Shown in pieces: positions 50,888-62,919 of a DNA stretch of 64,000 nt. The position numbers and the translations under genes were made by a program. Under the pieces are notes generated by a model, which did not search any database, was not told where the DNA came from, and saw only the letters and a list, made by a program, of their open reading frames with translations. The stretch is from positions 1 to 64,000 of the forward strand of contig JAXCGZ010019165.1 of the NCBI GenBank assembly GCA_037179515.1. Direction: 5' to 3'. How positions within the stretch are numbered: position 1 is the stretch's first letter; each line of letters begins with the position of its first letter. The DNA is from Halocaridina rubra. Its lineage: Eukaryota > Arthropoda > Malacostraca > Decapoda > Atyidae.

Positions 50888-52651
50888 ATGCCTCCCATAC
50901 GTCCTTCACCTTCTAAGGCTTCTGGTAGTCAGCTTAATCGGCAAAGGAAAATGTTAACCTATAGTAGATAAAGTGAAACTCAGATATGTTGAAAGAAGGA
51001 AAAAGGTTCACGGATGTTGGCCGCCATTTTGGCCTCAATGAATCTACTGTTCGCTACATCAAAAAGGACGAGGCAAAGATCAGGAAAACAGCGAGCATTT
51101 CTTTTGATAAATCAGCGAAGAGGGTCGTAACATCCCGCAATAATACAGGAGTGCGGAAGGAAGCTGCTTTGGCCCTGTGGATTGCTGATTGCAGAAAGAA
51201 AAACATCAGCTTAGACACCAATATCATGCAAACAAAGGCGAAGAAGCTGTACGATACATTTGCTACAAACGAACCCGTCGACGACAGTGGCGACATTGGA
51301 GAGGAGGAGGGGAGAGAAGAAGATATCGACGACCCACAACCAGGACCCTCCAGCGATTCTCCACCGAGGATACAACCGTTCGTTGCTAGCAAGGGATGGT
51401 TCTTCAAATTTAAAAAACGCTATGGCCTAAAAAGCGTTTCAGTGCATGGCGAAGCTGCCTCTGCAGATACAGCTGCCGCAGAATATTACGTCAAGAACGA
51501 CTTCAAGAAAATTATCACCGAAGGGGAATATGTTCCTGAGCAAGTCTTCAACATGGATGAGACTGGCTTATTTTGGAAGAGAATGCCATCTTGCACTTTT
51601 CTGTTCAAGGAAGAAGCTAAAGCCCCGGGATTTAAAGCTCACAAAGATCGCATTATCCTCATCATGTGCGGGAATGCTGCGGGCTTCATGTTAAAGCCCG
51701 GGCTTATCTACAAGTCAAAGAACCCTAGGGCTTTGAAGAACAAGAATAAGAATCTGCTGCCAGTGTATTGGATGCATAACCCTAAGGCCTGGATCACGAA
51801 AAGCCTCACATCGGACTGGTATCACCAATGCTTTATCCCTCAGGTAAAATTTTATCTTGCAGAAAAAGGCCTTGAATTTAAAGTCCTTCTTTTGATGGAT
51901 AATGCTGGTGGCCACGCAACTAATCTCAAATATGACGGTGTTCAAGTAGAGTTCTTGCCACCGAATACGACGTCACTGATTCAGCCTATGGATCAAGGCG
52001 TTATTCGTGCGTTCAAGGCCCTCTACACACGAAATGCCCTGGCAATCCTGGTTAATTCCATGGATTCGGACAAAGGCTTCTCAGTGAAGACATACTGGCG
52101 TAATTACACGATTGCCACATGCCTTAAAAATATTCAGAATGCAATCAAAGAGATGAAGCCGGCCACAATCAATGCCAGCTGGAAGAAATTGTGGCCCGAA
52201 GTCATCCTCGACTACTAGAGATTTGCTCCTGACGAAGTGCAGAAGTCGGCAGTTGCGAAAGCTGTGAAGTTGGTTGCATTGCTAGGAAGAGAAAGATATG
52301 ACTCACGAAGATGTGAATGAACTGATTGACTGCCACTCGCAGCCTTTGAGTGATGAAGACTTTGAAGAAATTACGAAATCAGCGAGAGAAGAAGAGGAAG
52401 AAATTCAGGAAACGCACAAAGAAATTGAAGAACCTGGCCTTACACTCGAACGTCTGGCAACCATATATCAATATGTGAAAGCAGCCCAACAACTCTCACA
52501 GGAATATGACGATAATATGGTTCATTCGGTGACCTTCTGTAATTTTCTCGACAGTGCCATGATTCCTTACCATAGCATCTTGCAACAAAAGAAGAAACAG
52601 CGACAGCAACTCCCCATTACCATGTTCTTCTCCCCCAAAAAGCAGCCGTAA
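50888..52651 (+). pseudogene. Tigger-1g transposase, best copy, about three lesions
   Basis: It starts MPPIRPSPSKASGSQLN at 50888. A frameshift near 50960 separates the first ~25 codons. The main frame (50986-52218, 410 codons) has the helix-turn-helix (GRHFGLNESTVRYIKKDEAK), the Tc5-like domain (ALWIADCRKKNISLDTNI), an acidic linker and the DDE_1 domain. Catalytic Asp residues lie in NMDETG (191), LLMDNAGGH (305) and QPMDQG (336), a DD30D spacing. A nonsense TAG at 52216-52218 stands where related copies read Lys (AAG). A short deletion near 52293 shifts the frame, and the last part (52298-52651) gives the Glu-rich tail ending TMFFSPKKQP. The protein would be ~585 residues; the family is TIGD1-like. 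Confidence 0.87.
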
Positions 52652-52699
52652 AGCTTTTATTGGCTGCGAAATAATTTCCTCCGGGGTCAAGAAAGATCA

Positions 52700-53740
52700 T
52701 AATCACCTCATTCACGGTAAGTTTACCTATCACGTACATATAAATTTATGTTACATGCTGTTATTTATAATAATTGTAAAATACCTATGTTCATGAGTAT
52801 GTCATGTAATTACCACTTCATTCACTGTAGTTTTATCTATCACTTTCATGTAAATTTACATTGCATGCTGTTATTTATAGTGTAAAGGGTGTTTTTTAGC
52901 AGTGCAGGGAGGGTTTATACAGTACGTAAACATAAAAATAATTGTAAAATACCTATGTACATGAGTATATAAATTTACGTTGCATGCTGTTATTTATAAT
53001 GTAAAGGGAGTTTTTTAACAGTGCAGGGAGGGTTTATACAGTACGTAAACGTAAAAATGATTGTAAAATACCTATATACATGAGTATGTCATGTAATTAC
53101 CACTTCATTCACCGTAATTTTATCTATCACTTTCATATAAATTTACGTTGCATGTGTGTTATTTATAAAGTAAAGGGTGTTTTTTTAACAATGCAGGGAG
53201 GGTTTATACAGTACGTAAACGTAAAAGTAATTGTAAAATACCTATGTAGATGAGTATGTCACGTCATCATCACTTCATTCACGGTAAGTTTTCCTATCAC
53301 ATTCATATATATTTACGTTGCATGCTGTTATTTATAAAGTAAACGGTGTTTTTTTTAACAGTGCAGGGAGGGTTTATACAGTACGTAAACGTAAAAATAA
53401 TTGCAAAATACCTATGTATATGAGTATGTCACGTCATCATCACCTCATGCACGGTAAGTTTTCCTATCACTTTCAAAAAAATTTACGTTGCTTACTGTTA
53501 TTTATAATGTAAAGGGTGTTTTTTAACAGTGCAGGGAGGGTTTATACAGTACGTAAACCTAAAAATAATTGTAAAATACCTATGTACATGAGTATGTCAT
53601 GTAATTACCACTTCATTCACCGTAATTTTATTTATCACTTTCATATAAATTTACGTTGCATGCTGTTATTTATGAAGTAAAGGGTGGTTTGTTACAGTAC
53701 AGGGAGGGTTTATACAGTGTAAATGTAAAAATAAATTAAA
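52700..53740. repeat. Tigger-1 subterminal minisatellite, ~6 units (copy g)
   Basis: GCAGGGAGGGTTTATACAGT recurs about every 120-175 bp. In transposase sense, units contain CACCTCATTCACGGTAAGTT or the variant CACTTCATTCACCGTAATTT. Confidence 0.88.
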
Positions 53741-53835
53741 ATATCTATCTACATATAGGCTGATCCTACTTCGCGATTTTCCTGTCTCGCGCCGAGTCCT
53801 GGAACCGAACCATCGCGATAATCGAAGGAACACTA

Positions 53836-53966
<131 letters not shown>

Positions 53967-54318
53967 TGATTACCTAATTGTGTTTACGGGAAAGAGCCCA
54001 AAGCTCGTATCTTCCTGTCTCCTGATCGGTTCCATTTTAGACTTAGTCATACTTATCATACCTGTCCTTAAAACTATGGATTGAGATAGCATTAACTACC
54101 TCCTCGCTTAGCCAATTCCAATTATCAACTACTCTTACACTGAAAAAGTATTTCCTTACATCCTGCAAAGAAGTTTTCTTACGAAGCTTCAAACTATGAC
54201 CTCTAGTTCTAGAGCCAGCCATATCAAAATATCGATCCCTATCCACTCTATCATAACCATGCAGGAATTTAAAGACTGTCACCATATCCCCCCTCACTCT
54301 TCTAGCTTCGAGTGATGG
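53967..54318 (-). pseudogene. LINE-1 3' fragment 1 (ORF2 C-terminus)
   Basis: The reverse strand encodes RGDMVTVFKFLHGYDRVDRD and continues to SFKDRYDKYD, then the 3' UTR ending AATTAGGTAATCAC and a (CATA)n tail. It shows that the codon mutated to TGA in the full LINE-1 (24141) was AGA (Arg). It breaks at GAGTGATGGTA, where a second (TATG)n begins. Confidence 0.85.
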
Positions 54319-54346
54319 TATGTATGTATGTATGTATGTATGTATG
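54319..54346. repeat. (TATG)n between two LINE-1 fragments
   Basis: About seven TATG units. They are the tail of fragment 2 and the breakpoint of fragment 1. Confidence 0.9.
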
Positions 54347-55099
54347 TGATTACCTAATTATGTTTACGGGAAAGAGCCCAAAGCTCGTATCTTCCCGTCT
54401 CCTGATTGGTTCCATTTTATACTTAGTGATACTTATCATACCTGTCCTTAAAACTATGGATTGAGATAGCATTAACTACCTCCTCGCTTAGCCAATTCCA
54501 ATTATCAACTACTCTTACACTGAAAAAGTATTTCCTTACATCCTGCAAAGAAGTTTTCTTACGAAGCTTCAAACTGTGACCTCTAGTTCTAGAACCAGCC
54601 ATATCAAAATATCGATCCCTATCCACTCTATCATAACCATGAAGGAATTTAAAGACTGTCACCATATCCCCCTCAATCTTCTAGCTTCGAGTGATGGTAA
54701 GTCTAATTGCCTCAGCCTCTCATCATAACTGAGATTGCGTATTTCTGGCACCAGTTTCGTGGCATGTCCTTGAACTTTTTCAAGCTTATCTCTGTGCTTT
54801 TTCAAGTGAGGATTTTAAAAGGGGCTGCATATTCGAGTTTTGGCCTCACATAGGTTACATAAATATTTCTGAACATTTCCTTGTCCATGTGCCTGAAGGC
54901 TACCCTTACATTTGATAAGAATGCATATGCTGCCCTTACTATACCATTTATATGTATTTCTGGAGACAAATCTGCCAGTATGTTTACTCCTAGATCTCTC
55001 TCATTTTCTGTCTCTTGAAGTTGTATTCCAGCCACCGAGTAGTCAAGCTTGGGCCTTCTTGCACTTGTACCCATTCTCATTACCTTACATTTTGAAGTA

Positions 55100-56456
55100 C
55101 GGTGTTACCCCAGTTATTCGTGCTTCCTGGTTCGCTTTCTCACTCTATCGCGGTTTTTTTTTTTTTTTATAAATTATTATTTTATTTCATGGGTATATGC
55201 AAAAATATTAAAATATTAAAAAAAAAATTCTCAGTATTTCATATTTCATTATCTAATTGATAAAAAAAAATTATTTCCCATACTTTTGAAAAGTACAGTA
55301 TAATCTTTACAAAAGGAATATTTGGTCCAAATTACAGTGAATAAATACAATAGATTTTGTACAATCATCAAATAATTAGATGAATTTTAAATTAATATAC
55401 ATTGTACTAATAACTGAATGATATACGTACGTACAGTATAACTCACAGTATTGCATCATACGAAATAGTGTTCGATTACGTACAATGTATTGGGGTCGCA
55501 GCTACGTGAGCTAGCATATATATTTATATTTCCAGTAGTTTCATGATTTTATTGATAAAAAAAATGTATTTATTACCCTAAGAATAATAAAACAGTAAAA
55601 AATAGTAATAAACATAAATACTAACAGTATTGCAACATGTAAAATACGATACCGCTATCAGTGTTTTGGACAAAGACTCGTTCAGTCTAACTCACGTTTT
55701 GCTTGTGTTCGATAGCGTACAATGTATTGGGGTCGAAGCTATGTGAGCTAGCATATATATTTATATTTCCAGTAGTTTCATGATTTTATTAATAAAAAAA
55801 AACGTATTTCTTAGCCTAAGAATAATATAACAGTAAAAAATAGTAAAAAACATAAATACTAACAGTATTACAACATGTAATATACGATACCGCTATCAGC
55901 GTTTCGGACAAAGGCTTCCACCATCTTCCATTGTCTCGCCTCACTCGTGTGCGCCATTCATGTTGTGCTTATTATTATTAATATGTTTTGCTTGTGATTT
56001 TTTTACTCGCATATTTTAACCTTTGCAATGCCTCCCAAGCATCCTTCATCTTCTAAGGCTTCTTGTAGTGAGCCTAAGCGGCAAAGGAAAATGTTAACCA
56101 TTGTAGATAAAGTGAAACTCTTAGATATGTTGAAAGAAGGAAAAAAGTTTGTGGATGTCGGCCGCTATTTTACGTAAACGTAAAAATTATTGTAAAATAT
56201 GGAACCTATTAATGTCAAGTCATCATCACCTCATTCATGGTAAGTTTTCCTATCACTTTCATAAAAAAATTACGTTACTTGCTGTTATTTATAATGTAAA
56301 GGGTGTTTTTTTAACAGTACAGGGAGGGTTTATACAGTGTAAATGTAAAAATACATTAAAATATCTATGTACACATAGGCTGATCTCTACACCACGGATT
56401 CCTGGGTTCGTGCCGGGTCCCGGAACCGAACTACCGCGATAAGTGAGGCAACACTG
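55100..56456 (+). mobile_element. Tigger-1h, deletion derivative inserted in LINE-1
   Basis: It starts CGGTGTTACCCCAGTTATTC and ends AGTGAGGCAACACTG. TA at 55098-55099 and 56457-56458 is the target duplication; removing the element and one TA rejoins the LINE-1 codons exactly (compare 23670-23680). It has the same internal deletion as Tigger-1b. 1357 bp. Confidence 0.93.
56028..56177 (+). pseudogene. Tigger-1h transposase N-terminal stub, 49 codons
   Basis: It reads MPPKHPSSSKASCSEPKRQR to DVGRYFT, then TAA. Length, junction and stop are the same as in 11035-11184. Only the first DNA-binding helices remain. Confidence 0.8.
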
Positions 56457-56836
56457 TATTGAATTTCATTAGCCACTTTTCTGACCACTCATGCAGATTA
56501 TTTAGATCCTCCTGAAGTTCTCTACCATTGTTCTGGTTTTTTACTTTCTTCACAAGCTTTGCATCATCTGCAAACATATTCATGAATGAATGTACAGACT
56601 CTGGTAGGTCATTTACATATACAAGGAACAAAAGTGGCCCTAAAACTAAACCCTGTGGAACTCCACTACTAACTCTTCTCCATTCAGACACTGAGTGTCT
56701 TACTCTAACCCTCTGTTCCCTTCCTCCTAAGTAAGTTTTTATCCATTCCAAAACATTTCCACCTCTTCTAGCCATTGCTTGCAGCTTCCTAATAAGTCTC
56801 CCATGTGGAACAGTGTCAAACGCTTTCTGGAAGTCT

Positions 56837-57021
<185 letters not shown>

Positions 57022-59318
57022 CAGTAACCCCTCGTTTATCGCTGGGGTTCGGTTCCGGGACCGACCGCAATAGGTGAATTTCCGCGAAGTAGGATCACCC
57101 TACATACATATGTATTTAACATTTATTTTTATGTTTACTGTATAAACCCTCCCTGTACTGTTAACAAACCACCCTTTACTTTATTAATAACAGCGTTTAA
57201 GAATAAATTTATATGAAAGTGATAGGTAAAATTTCTGTGAATGAGGTGATGATGACATGACATACTCAGATACATAGGAATTTTACAGTTATTTTTACTT
57301 TTACTGTATAAACCCTCCCTGCACTGTTGAAAAATCACCCTTTACTTTATAAATAGCAGCATGCAAGCGTAAATTTATATGAATATGATAGTTAAACTTG
57401 CCATGAATGAGGTATTAGTGACGTTTATAGACTCCATAGGAAATTATTCAGCAGCCAACAACAGCTTTACGGCTGCTCTTTGTGAGCGAAGAACATGGTA
57501 ATGGGGAGTTGCTGTCGCTGTTTCTTCTTTTGTTGCAAGATGGTCTTGTAAGGAATCATGGCATCGTCGAGAAGATTACAAAAGGTCACCGAACGAACCA
57601 TATTATCATCATGTTCTTGTGAAAGTTGTTGGAGTGCTTTCACGTTTTCATACATGGCTGCCAGACGTTCGAATGTAAAGCCAGGTTCTTCGATTTCTTC
57701 GTGCGTTTCCTCTGGTTGTTCTTCTTCCTCTTCTTCACTCGCTGATTTTGTCATTTCTTCCAAGGCTTCATCAGTCAAAGGCTGCAAGTGGCAGTCTATC
57801 AGTTCATTCACGTCTTCGTGAGTCATATCTTTAAAGCCTTCTCCTCCTAGCAATGCAGCTAACTTCACAGCTTTCGCAACTGCCGAGTTATGAACTTAAT
57901 CAGGAGTGAATCCCTTGTAGCCGTAGATGACTTCGGGCCACAATTTCTTCCAGCTGGCATTGATTGTGGCCGGCTTCATCTCTTTGATTGCATTCTAAAT
58001 ATTTTGAAGGCATGTAGCAATCGTGTAATTACGCAAGTAAGTCTTCACTAAGAATTCTTTGTCTGCATCCATGGCTTCAACGAGGTTCGCCAGGGCATTT
58101 CGTGTGTAGAGGGCCTTGAACGCACGAATAACGCCTTGATCCATAGGCTGAATCAGTGACGTCATATTCGGTGGCAAGAACTCTACTTGAACACCGTCAT
58201 ATTGAAGATTAGTTGCATGGCCACCAGCATTATCCATCAAAAGGACTTTAAATTTAAGGTGTTTTTCCGCAAGATAAATTTTGACCTGAGGGATAAAGCA
58301 TTGGTGAAACCAGTCTGATGTGAGGCTTTTCGTGATCCAGGCCTTAGGGTTATGCATACAATACACTGGCAGCAGATTCTTGTTTTTATTCTTCAAAGCC
58401 CTAGGGTTCTTTGACTTGTAGATAAGCCCGGGCTTTAACATGAAGCCCGCAGCATTCCCGCACATGATGAGGGTAACGTGGTCTTTGTGCACTTTAAATC
58501 CCAGGGCTTTAGCTTTTTCCTTGTAGAGAAAAGTGCGAGACGGCATTCTCTTCCAAAATAACCCATTCTCATCCATGTTGATCACTTGCTCAGGAGCATA
58601 TTCACCTTCGGCGATAATTTTCTTGAAGTTGTTGTTCACGTATTCTTCAGCTGCAGCTGTATCTGCAGAGGCAGCTTCGCCAATAACCGAAAGGCTCTTT
58701 AGGCCAAAGTGCTTTTGAAATTTGGCGAACCATCCCTTGCTTCCAACAAACAATTGTTTCCTCGGTGGAGAATCGCAGGAGGATCCTGGCTGTGGGTCGT
58801 CGATATTTTCTTTTCTCTCCTTCTCCTCACGGTCGCCACTGTCGTCGTCGGGTTCGTTTGCAGCGAATGTCTCGTACATCTTCTTCGCCTTTGTTTGTAT
58901 GATATTGGTGTCAATGCTGATGTTCTTCTTTCTGCAATCAGCAATCCACAGGGCCAAAGCAGATTCCATCTGCAGTACAGTATTATCTTATTGCGGGGTG
59001 TTACGACCCTCTTCGCTGATTTACTAAATGAAATAGTCGCTGTTTTCCTAATATTTGCCTTGTCCTTTCTATGTAGCGAACAGTAGATTCATTGAGGCCA
59101 AAATGGCGGCCGACATCCACAAACCTTCTTCCTTCTTTCAGCATATCTAACAGTTTCACCTTATCTGCTATGGTTAACATCTTCCTTTGCCGCTTAGGCT
59201 CACTAACAGAAGCCTTAGAAGATGAAGGGCGCTTGGGAGGCATTGCAAAGGTTGAAATACGTGAATAAAATAAATCACAAGCACAACGTATTAAAAAGCC
59301 CAACGCGAACGGCGCACA
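57022..59318 (-). mobile_element. Tigger-1i, 5' end replaced by LINE-1
   Basis: The left (3') end is CAGTAACCCCTCGTTTATCG, followed by two subterminal units, the transposase (reverse) and the start of the leader. At GAACGGCGCACAT (about 59318) it meets the 5' end of a LINE-1 copy. The rest of the leader and the 5' terminus are not in the window. Confidence 0.8.
57467..59243 (-). pseudogene. Tigger-1i transposase pseudogene (TIGD1-like)
   Basis: It starts MPPKRPSSSKASVSEPKRQR at 59243, with helix-turn-helix RHFGLNESTVRYI. A break near 59050 and another near 58975 precede the long open piece 57995-58969, which has ALWIADCRKKNISIDTNI and the DDE_1 domain: NMDENGLFW (usual DETG changed to DENG), VLLMDNAGGHATNLQYD and QPMDQGVIRAF. 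All three catalytic Asp are kept. A stop near 57995 and a gap to 57868 separate the Glu-rich C-terminus, ending at 57467. Together with 1g it is the best source for a family consensus. Confidence 0.85.
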
Positions 59319-59320
59319 TA

Positions 59321-59782
59321 TTCTTTTCTCTTTCTCTTCTTTCTATATTCTGTGAGAGGGAGAATATAAATATGAGGCCATCTCTGTCCCAAACCTCTCC
59401 CACCCATGGGTCGGGAGGAGGGGTGGCTATTAGGAGACTAAAACAGAAAATCAAGGATTTAGAGGCAATGGTTATAAGCCTTGATGATAAAATTTGGAAT
59501 ATGGATAGAGAAATGAAAGAGAATGAAACACTCAGAGAGGAAATAAGATTTTTGGAGGAAGCAAATAAAGCACAAGGGCAGGAGAGAAAGGAACTAGAAA
59601 AATGAATAAAGAAGCTGGAAGGAGAAAAAAGTGAACTAGAAACTAGAATCTCTAAACAAGAAGATAAAAACAAACAGCTAAATGACAACCTAAATGAATT
59701 AGATGTTAGTTCACTGCTCTCTTCTGAGAGATACGAGATTGCAGCTTGGAATGTCCAGATTAAGGAAAACATTGAACAGTTA
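59321..59782 (+). pseudogene. LINE-1 5' piece with ORF1 start, cut by LINE-2
   Basis: It starts TTCTTTTCTCTTTCTCTTC, nearly the same 5' base as the full copy (20390). ORF1 begins at 59372 (MRPSLSQTSPTHGSGGGVAI) and matches the coiled coil of 20452-21531. An in-frame TGA lies at 59603-59605. The match ends at GAACAGTTAT (about 59782), where the LINE-2 tail begins. The rest presumably lies beyond the right edge. Confidence 0.85.
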
Positions 59783-60087
59783 TAAAAAAACAAAAAACAA
59801 AACAAAACAAAAAAAATTTATTTCCATTTTGTACAATGGTTATTCAACATTAATAGTAACTTATAAGTAGACATGTAATTAAACTAAAAAATAAGAGGGT
59901 TATACAGTACATATAGTTAAATTAAATGTAGCTTTCATAGAAAATAATAATGCTGTAATAAAAATGTTAACAATAATGTTAATAATAAAGTAGTAAGTAT
60001 GCCACTAGATACAGGATCGTTATTATTGGCATCATTTCCATATTTGTTTCCTTACAATGAGAATAATTAGTTCTTAATGAGCAGCAA

Positions 60088-62919
60088 CTATTTGTCCAAA
60101 AGAAAATTATATAGTTTGCCTTTGAAAGCTGTGAAGGAGGATGCATTTTTAAGATGCTCTGGAATATTATTCCAGAGTGTTGGCCCTTTGATAGTGATCA
60201 TCTTTGAACCTGCTTCTGTGTTTATTATGTGAATAAAGAGCTCACTGCTCTGTCTTGTGTTGGTTCCCCTTATATCCCTGACTGTTTTTAAATCAAATAG
60301 CCAGCTAGGATAATGATGGTTCAAAATTTTGAATACAAAAACATAAATAGCATAAGCGACCTTATTTTCCTCCCTCAGCCACCCAAGTTTATTGAGAGCT
60401 GGTGTGATGTGGTCATATTTTCTTATTCCTCCCAGGGCAACTCGAGCTGCAAAGTTAATAAGCTTCTGTATTCTGTTTATCTGAGTCTTAGTGGTAGCTC
60501 CCCAAACAGTTGTGCAGTAATTAATGTGACTTAGGGCTAGAGATTCAACAACAGTTATTCGAGTGGTAGTCTCAAAATTGTCTTTTATACGTGATAAGTA
60601 CATTAATGTTCCTGTAACCTTTTTGCATACTTTATCTATGTGGGAATCAAACAACATGTGGTTATCAAAGTGAATTCCTAGGTTTTTGACTCTTTTGCTA
60701 GGTGTGATAATATTGTCGCAAATATTAATTGTTGTGTTTTCTGGAATTTGTGCTATGTGGAACCTTGAACCAATAAATATGCACTGTGTTTTACTTTCGT
60801 TAATTAACAGCCTAATTTCTTGGAAATAGGTTTTAATTTTTGACAGAGTGTTTTCTGCTCTTATAGTTAGCTCTGGGAGATTATTAATATCACCACTAAG
60901 GAGTAGTTGAGTGTCATCTGCATATTGTACGACTAGACAGTCAGAAATGAAAGAAGATAGATCATTTACGTAAATGGAGAAGAGGATAGGACCAAGTACT
61001 GATCCCTGTGGAACACCAAATGATACATTTTTTGGCACAGAGATAATGTTGTTAAGACTTATGGACTGTTTACGATTAGATAGATACTCGCTAAACCAGC
61101 TTGGATCAATATTTAAGTTAATACATTTACTTAAAAGAATTTCATGGTTTACACTGTCGAAGGCTTTTGATAAGTCCAATAATACAAGAATAGATATTTT
61201 TTTCATATCTATGTTATTATATATACTATTCGTAACTTTAAGCAGTGCAGTTTCCGTCGAAAGTTTCGGTCTGAAACCATGTTGGTTAATACTTAACAGT
61301 CTATTTGATTCTAAATATGACATAAGTTGGCATGCAACAATTTTTTCTAATACTTTAGAGAAAATGGGTAGCAGGGAAATGGGCCGATAGTTTGTCACAT
61401 CTTCTCTGTCCCCCTTTTTATGCAGAGGTATTACATGTGATATTTTCCAAGAGTCAGGAAACTTTTTAGTGACAATGGAAGTGTTCATAATAGTTAGAAT
61501 ATAGGATGCAATCATGGGTAGAGCGTCTTTGATGAACTGAAATGGTATACCATCTGAACCATAAGAGCCAGAGTTTCTTAGGCTCTTTATGGTAAGAATT
61601 AGGGTAGCACAATCGATAGGATTTATCTTGAAGTACTCTCTTGTGTTTACATTGGAAGAATTGTCATTTAAGCAATTACTCATATTCACTGAGATGATGT
61701 TTTCTTGAGTTTTTTCATATGTATTTTTGCCAACGTTAACAAAATAGTTATTAAAGTTTTCTGCTTTGTCTTTCAACTCCGTAATATTTTCATAACTTTC
61801 TGAGGTACTCTTTTCATTTGGTATCATGCTTCTTATCACTTTCCATGTTGCTGCTGTATCATGTCTAGAGTCATTAAATTGTTTTTGTAAAAGTCTTTTT
61901 TACTTACACTGATGAGAGATCTGACACGTTTCTTTTCTGTTTTATAACGTTCTCGGAGAGTCATATCATATCTATTCATTTTTAGCTCTTTTTGTATTTG
62001 ATTTCTGATTTGCATTGCCTCTTTGATGTCATTAGTTAGCCAGGGGGCTGAGGGGCGGGTTATTTTTCTTGTTACAATGGGTGCACAACTATCTAAGCAT
62101 TCAAGGAAGACTTTTGTTAGAATCTCAGCCTGCAAATCGACGTTATCTGTGTATTTAATTCTATTAAGTGCATTTGTGTTGTTGATTAATGTTTCACAAA
62201 AGATTTCAGGGGAGTAATTTTTTAGACACCGGAATGTCTTGAGGAGAGGCTTCCTTTTGGGCTTGTTTATATTTAGCATAGCAATGTTCAGCTCGTGGTC
62301 TGCAATTGGGCAGGGAACTACGTCCCAATAGGGTATACTTTCCACTTTATTTGTTATTATCAGATCTATAAGAGTCCTAGAATTAGGGGTTATGCGGGTC
62401 GGTTTTGTCACTATTTGTGTTAACTTCACAGAGTTGATCACCCTTTTCATTTTGTTATCTGCTGAGAGCAAGTCATCATTAAAATCACCAAGTATGTATA
62501 TGGGTTTATGACGCACACAGATATTTCTGAATGTGTCTAGCAGATGACTGAATGAACTGGTAGGTGCTTTAGGGTGACGGTAAACACACTACAATGAAAG
62601 ATGGAAGTTTCTGATACTGCACAGTGATCCATAAATCTTCGAGCTCCTCAGTTTTTTCTAAATCTGTGGTTATTTCTGATGCACTAAGATAATTTCTAAC
62701 ATAAATACAAACCCTACCCCCTCGGCCATGGTCATTGCAAAATATTTTAAACTCTGGGATATTCACATATTTATTTTCAGTTGTAGGAGGAAGCCAAGTT
62801 TCACTTACACAGAGGATGTCTATGTTGTAGTCTTTTGTTAGCATTATTATTTCCTCAAAATGAGCGAGCAGGGACTGAGCGTTCACATGTACTAATGTTA
62901 CATTCTTACCATGTTTCAT
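60088..62919 (-). pseudogene. LINE-2 ORF2: endonuclease and reverse transcriptase, two 1-nt frameshifts
   Basis: It starts MKHGKNVTLVHVNAQSLLAH at 62919. The AP-like endonuclease has CVSETWLPP, YILGDFNDDLL and PIADHELNIA. The reverse transcriptase has HVIPLHKKGDREDVTNYRP, QHGFRPKLSTETALL, LVLLDLSKAFDSVNHE, FGVPQGSVLGPILFSIYVND and catalytic YADD in VVQYADDTQLL. The C-terminal region ends at 60088 (KGKLYNFLLDK). Near 62588 one base is missing (frame leaves at FIVVC), and near 61880 another (frame leaves at FYKNN); the correct frame resumes immediately after each. About 940 codons if repaired. The start codon overlaps the ORF1 stop by a few bases, so reinitiation is plausible. Confidence 0.88.

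Larger units (their letters stand above)
54347..56836 (-). pseudogene. LINE-1 fragment 2 (ORF2 RT to 3' end), interrupted by Tigger-1h
   Basis: Outside the nested element (55100-56456) the reverse strand encodes reverse transcriptase motifs: ARRGGNVLEWIKTYLGGREQ, GVPQGLVLGPLLF, FADDAKLV, then MRMGTSARRPKLDYSVAG and VRPKLEYAAPF. A frameshift near 54815 follows (AAPFKILT instead of AAPFWNPH), then the intact C-terminus. The 5' side is cut at 56836 by (TA)n, inside the segment encoding FQKAFDTVPHG. The catalytic FADD is intact. A dead, 5'-truncated copy. Confidence 0.87.

Noticed and set aside
62023..62217. Open frames opposite LINE-2 and LINE-1 coding regions
   Set aside because: They are shadows of well-supported reading frames on the other strand.
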